A stretch of 64,000 nt of DNA. Origin: Mogibacterium sp. Lineage in GTDB: Bacteria > Bacillota > Clostridia > Peptostreptococcales > Anaerovoracaceae. The stretch is from positions 1-64,000 of the forward strand of contig JAFVPI010000019.1 of assembly GCA_017505405.1 (NCBI GenBank), given 5' to 3'. The notes beneath the pieces were generated by a model. The model did not search any database. It was not told the origin of the DNA and saw only the letters and a list, made by a program, of their open reading frames with translations. Within the stretch, counting starts at the first letter, position 1. The number at the start of each line of letters is the position of its first letter. The translations under genes were made by a program, and so were the position numbers. Shown one piece after another: positions 60,955-64,000 of this stretch.

Positions 60955-60983
60955 ATGATAATACAAATGGCCTCTTTTGTAAA
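60955..60983 (-). promoter_or_regulatory. Putative promoter of the AAA ATPase gene
   Basis: Minus strand TTTACA (60978-60983), 17-bp spacer, TATCAT (60955-60960). Confidence 0.5.
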
Positions 60984-61034
60984 ACCTGTTGTTATGCTGT
61001 CCTCCACTTCATAGCTGAAAGCATTGAGATCCTG

Positions 61035-62825
61035 TCAGACAGCACGCGTGTACTCTCTGAGCCACTCATTTTCTTCATCAGTCATGTACGGGCTCAGCTT
61101 TTCATAGCACTGTCTGTGGTAGTCATTGAGCCATTCCCTTTCAGACTTTGTGAGTTCTTCAGGGTCGATGGCATCGAGGTCGATCGGCACAAATGTCATC
61201 ATCTCGAAGCGCATGAACTGACCGTATTTGTTCTTTTCATCCTTAACAGTCACAACGTTGTTCTCGATGCGGATACCGAAATCGCCCTCTTCATAAATGC
61301 CCGGCTCGATGGTCACGCACATGCCTTCCTCAAACTGATGATGCTCATCCCTTTCAGGCACCACATACCATCTGAAGCCCGTTGGGGGTTCATGTATGCA
61401 TCCGAGGTATCCGAAGCCATGACCCGTCCCGCACTGGTAATCGAGCCCGAGGTCCCAGATAGGCTGACGGCAAAGAACGTCGAGCGACCATCCGTGGTTG
61501 CCGTAAAGGAACTTTGCTGCAGAAAGATGCTGGTTGGCGCGGAACACCGCGGTATAGTATTTTTTAAGGCGCGGCTCTATGTGACCGAGAACGGTTGTCC
61601 TCGTTATATCAGTAGAACCTTCGTAATAGCCTCCGCCGGTATCCGAAAGGAGCATCTCTCCCTCCTTCAGGACAACGTCCGTCTCAGGCGTCGGAGAGTA
61701 ATGCATCATTGCGGCGTGCTCCCCAAAGGCCTGCAGAGGAGCGAACGAGTCCCTTATGTACCCTTCCTGCTCGCGGCGCAGGGATGTGAGCTTCGCGGAC
61801 GCGGAGAGTTCTGTGATCTCCATCTTGTCATAGTTGTTCTTGACCCAGAAGATGAACTTAGTAAGCGCCACGCTGTCCTTCAGCTCCGCATTCTTTATAT
61901 TCCTGATTTCGACCGGATTCTTCATGGCCTTCATGAGGACAGTCGGATTGTGGTCTTCGACCTTTCTGCACTTCAGCGAGCACGCGAGCTCGTGGTTGAA
62001 GCGCGCAGGATCGATCAGCGCCGTCATGTTCTCCGGTATCTTCTTCACATCTTCATAGATGTCGTTATATGGCTTCAGTACAACGCCGTCTTCTGCAAAG
62101 TGCGACCTGATCCCGTCATTCAGCTTGCGTTCATCGATGTAGAGATCGACATGGTCTTTGTAAACAGCTGCATAGCAAAGCACCAGCGGGAAGAAATCTA
62201 TGTCGTCTCCCCTGAAGTTCAGCAGCCAGCACACGTCGTCTATCGCAGCTATGATGTGCACATCTGCTCCGCACTCATCCATTTTAGCGCGTACTCTTGA
62301 GAGCTTGTGCGCGGTGCTTTCGCCCGTCCACTTCTCCTCAAGATAGAAGCAAGGCTTCACGGAAAGAGGCGGACGGTCGGTCCATATCTCTCCGACCAGA
62401 TCCATCGAACTCTGAACGCCGATCCCTTTTGCACCGAACACTTCCATGTATTCGCGGCCGTCCTGCACCGAAACAGTCCTTCCGTCAAAACCTACAGTAC
62501 CGCCTGCAGGCACATTGCTGATTATCCAGTCAGTCAGCTCAGGCGTGCCCTCAACGTGCAGCTTCATAAGGCGCACCCCGCTCCCCTCGAGCTGGTTCTT
62601 CGCCTGGGTAAAATATCTTCCGTCGGTCCAGAGGCCTCCGTCGTTCTGCGTAATAACGGCAGTGCCGAGCGAGCCGTTGAAGCCGGTCATGTATTCCCTG
62701 GCCTTAAAGTGTGCGCTTACATATTCGCTCTGATGATAGTCGGCTGAAGGGATGATATATGCATCTATCCCGCGGTCTTTCATCAGTTTTCTCAGTTCAG
62801 CTATTCTTGCTGCATTGATATTCAT
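61035..62825 (-). CDS. Xaa-Pro aminopeptidase P (M24B)
   Basis: 596 residues. Two creatinase-like N-terminal domains, then the pita-bread catalytic domain with metal ligands in LLSDTGGGYYEGSTDITRT, GTGHGFG (histidine), TIEPGIYE and GIRIENNV. Length and order match long aminopeptidase P of bacteria, which removes residues before proline. It follows a second M24 gene by 34 bp, so the two form an operon. Confidence 0.93.
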   Translation of the reverse strand: MNINAARIAELRKLMKDRGIDAYIIPSADYHQSEYVSAHFKAREYMTGFNGSLGTAVITQNDGGLWTDGRYFTQAKNQLEGSGVRLMKLHVEGTPELTDWIISNVPAGGTVGFDGRTVSVQDGREYMEVFGAKGIGVQSSMDLVGEIWTDRPPLSVKPCFYLEEKWTGESTAHKLSRVRAKMDECGADVHIIAAIDDVCWLLNFRGDDIDFFPLVLCYAAVYKDHVDLYIDERKLNDGIRSHFAEDGVVLKPYNDIYEDVKKIPENMTALIDPARFNHELACSLKCRKVEDHNPTVLMKAMKNPVEIRNIKNAELKDSVALTKFIFWVKNNYDKMEITELSASAKLTSLRREQEGYIRDSFAPLQAFGEHAAMMHYSPTPETDVVLKEGEMLLSDTGGGYYEGSTDITRTTVLGHIEPRLKKYYTAVFRANQHLSAAKFLYGNHGWSLDVLCRQPIWDLGLDYQCGTGHGFGYLGCIHEPPTGFRWYVVPERDEHHQFEEGMCVTIEPGIYEEGDFGIRIENNVVTVKDEKNKYGQFMRFEMMTFVPIDLDAIDPEELTKSEREWLNDYHRQCYEKLSPYMTDEENEWLREYTRAV

Positions 62826-62859
62826 TTTTTATCTCCGTTTTTATCAAAAGCGGTCAGTA

Positions 62860-64000
62860 TTACCGCATCACATTCTCTATGTCTTCTATACGGCGCGGTA
62901 TGGCTGCAGAGAGGTTCTCGCAGCCGTCTTCAGTAATAAGGCAGTTGTCCTCAAGCCTGAATCCTATCCCCCATTCCTCGTGATAAATTCCCACATCTAT
63001 GCAGAACACCATATCAGGGGCAATGAATTCAGGAGTCTCAACCACATCATGCACGTCAAAGCCTATATGATGGGCGCCGCCGTGCCACATGTATTTTCTT
63101 ATATTTGCCGCATCATCCAGGACTCCTGCATCAACCAGCAACTGTGCATTGTACTCCTTTATGGTAGCATCCACAGCATCCATCCTCATGCCCGGCTTTA
63201 CTATCGAAAACATGTAATCTGAAGTTGCGAGCGCGCATTCGTACAGCAGCTTCTGCCTGTCTGAAAACTTTCCGTTGCACGGCCAGCTGCGGGATACATC
63301 AGTGATAAGGAAATCCCACATCACGCCGACATCGTTCAGTATCATGTCACCGTCCTGAGCTATGCCGTCATATGCATAGTTGTGGATCACGAAGTTGTTC
63401 TTTCCGGATGAGATTATCGGAGGAAATCCATAGATATATGGAGCATATTCGTGTATGGCCTTGTCGAATTTCGCCTTGTAGCGGTACTCCGGCATGCCCG
63501 GCTCGGAGCTGGTCATCATGGCAAGTATGCCCTCACCGGTTATCTTTTCGCCGACTCTGAGAGCCTCTATCTCGCAAGGCTTTTTATAAAGCCTGAGCTT
63601 GCGGAACAGCGGATCGGAATTGCCGAAGAGAAGGAACGGCAGATTATGATGAACATAATGCTTGAATTCGTGCTGGGCGCGGTCCCTGTTTGCATCGTCG
63701 GATTTGTACAGATCAAGGTATATGATGCCGTAATTGCCCGACCAGGCTAGTTTCCTGAAATCCTGTATGAATGCTTCGGTGCTGCGTATGTCTCTGACGC
63801 CCGATATAGCTTCTGCCTCATCCGGCTTAACTCTTACGCCCGTCCAGCGCTCAGCGATAAGATCAGGAGGCAGTATGTAGAGCCGCTCATTTACGCTTCC
63901 GTCTGCATCCTTGCTCGCAAGCAGCACGGCTTCCTTGCAGGTGAGACCGGTAAGATATACAAAATTGCGGTCCGCAAAAAACGGGTAGTACTCATCGTTT
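62860..64000 (-). CDS. M24-family Xaa-Pro dipeptidase/aminopeptidase (5' end outside window)
   Basis: The frame is open through the right edge; upstream codons at 63928-64000 encode YYPFFADRNFVYLTGLT, the typical PepP N-terminal start, so the start codon lies beyond 64000. 380 codons are visible. Metal ligands: LNDVGVMWDFLITDVSRS, GGAHHIGFDVHD, IDVGIYHEEWG and FRLEDN. It is related to PepP/prolidase and precedes the longer aminopeptidase P gene. Confidence 0.9.
   Translation of the reverse strand, partial: NDEYYPFFADRNFVYLTGLTCKEAVLLASKDADGSVNERLYILPPDLIAERWTGVRVKPDEAEAISGVRDIRSTEAFIQDFRKLAWSGNYGIIYLDLYKSDDANRDRAQHEFKHYVHHNLPFLLFGNSDPLFRKLRLYKKPCEIEALRVGEKITGEGILAMMTSSEPGMPEYRYKAKFDKAIHEYAPYIYGFPPIISSGKNNFVIHNYAYDGIAQDGDMILNDVGVMWDFLITDVSRSWPCNGKFSDRQKLLYECALATSDYMFSIVKPGMRMDAVDATIKEYNAQLLVDAGVLDDAANIRKYMWHGGAHHIGFDVHDVVETPEFIAPDMVFCIDVGIYHEEWGIGFRLEDNCLITEDGCENLSAAIPRRIEDIENVMR

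Noticed and set aside
60879..62300. Long open frame on the plus strand opposite aminopeptidase P
   Set aside because: Its product has no recognisable family and it mirrors the codon structure of the well-supported minus-strand peptidase.

Overview
The window looks like the chromosome of an anaerobic clostridial Firmicute of moderate GC. The evidence is a Gram-positive type division and cell wall (dcw) cluster with zapA and mutS2, a HrcA-type CIRCE operator upstream of clpB, a preQ1 riboswitch in front of queT, a two-domain nucleoside kinase and an SpoVK/CbbX-like ATPase, all clostridial traits. I cannot name genus or species from sequence alone. Almost all genes lie on the minus strand. The plus-strand exceptions are the lipocalin-like gene at 4.1 kb, an old-yellow-enzyme reductase at 33.4 kb, a galactoside pair at 37.7-40.7 kb, and birA plus a fucose-isomerase-like gene at 46.7-49.1 kb.

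Region 1 (1-7.26 kb) is accessory and scarred. It holds a phage-type partial gene at the left edge, two paralogous tiny membrane proteins 5.7 kb apart, an AT-rich stretch with 38-bp dyads, a truncated sce7726-like gene, a truncated glutamate racemase, and two 90-bp near-repeats (1425-1514 and 5361-5450) that resemble tRNA 3' ends. Those repeats bracket a small set of functional genes: phosphodiesterase, glutaredoxin-like protein, Gdx-type SMR exporter, TetR regulator and a divergent lipocalin-like protein. The region abuts a tRNA-Asn/Leu/fMet operon (7.27-7.60 kb) that has a perfect consensus promoter.

Region 2 (7.6-28.9 kb) is core. In transcription order on the minus strand it runs mraZ (MraZ boxes upstream), rsmH, an ftsL-like gene, terminator and internal promoter, PASTA-PBP, mraY, murD, ftsW, murG, divIB, ftsZ, a SpoU methyltransferase, zapA, mutS2, a DUF523/TudS-like gene, argS, a B12-binding/radical-SAM-like protein lacking its cluster cysteines, a TPR protein and an M19 dipeptidase. 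murE, murF, murC and ftsA are not in the cluster.

Region 3 (29-64 kb) is mixed metabolism and signalling: SDR/NhaC operon, nucleoside kinase, a strongly expressed-looking BaiCD-type reductase, a membrane-anchored DUF4015 hydrolase with a structured inverted-repeat element behind it, alpha-galactosidase plus GPH symporter, preQ1-controlled QueT, an amphipathic-repeat protein, a STAS + STAS/APH-kinase/HATPase signalling pair, a U32 peptidase, BirA, an isomerase-like protein, a YihQ-like GH31 enzyme, an amidohydrolase, a Zn-macrodomain hydrolase overlapping an MFS gene, an EamA transporter, ClpB (CIRCE), YitT, a CbbX-like AAA protein and two M24 aminopeptidases, the last running off the right edge.

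The most unusual items are a four-copy bipartite repeat array upstream of clpB (58.34-58.59 kb), the three-domain STAS-kinase-HATPase fusion, the cysteine-less radical-SAM-like protein, and the inverted-repeat element at 35.56-35.74 kb.
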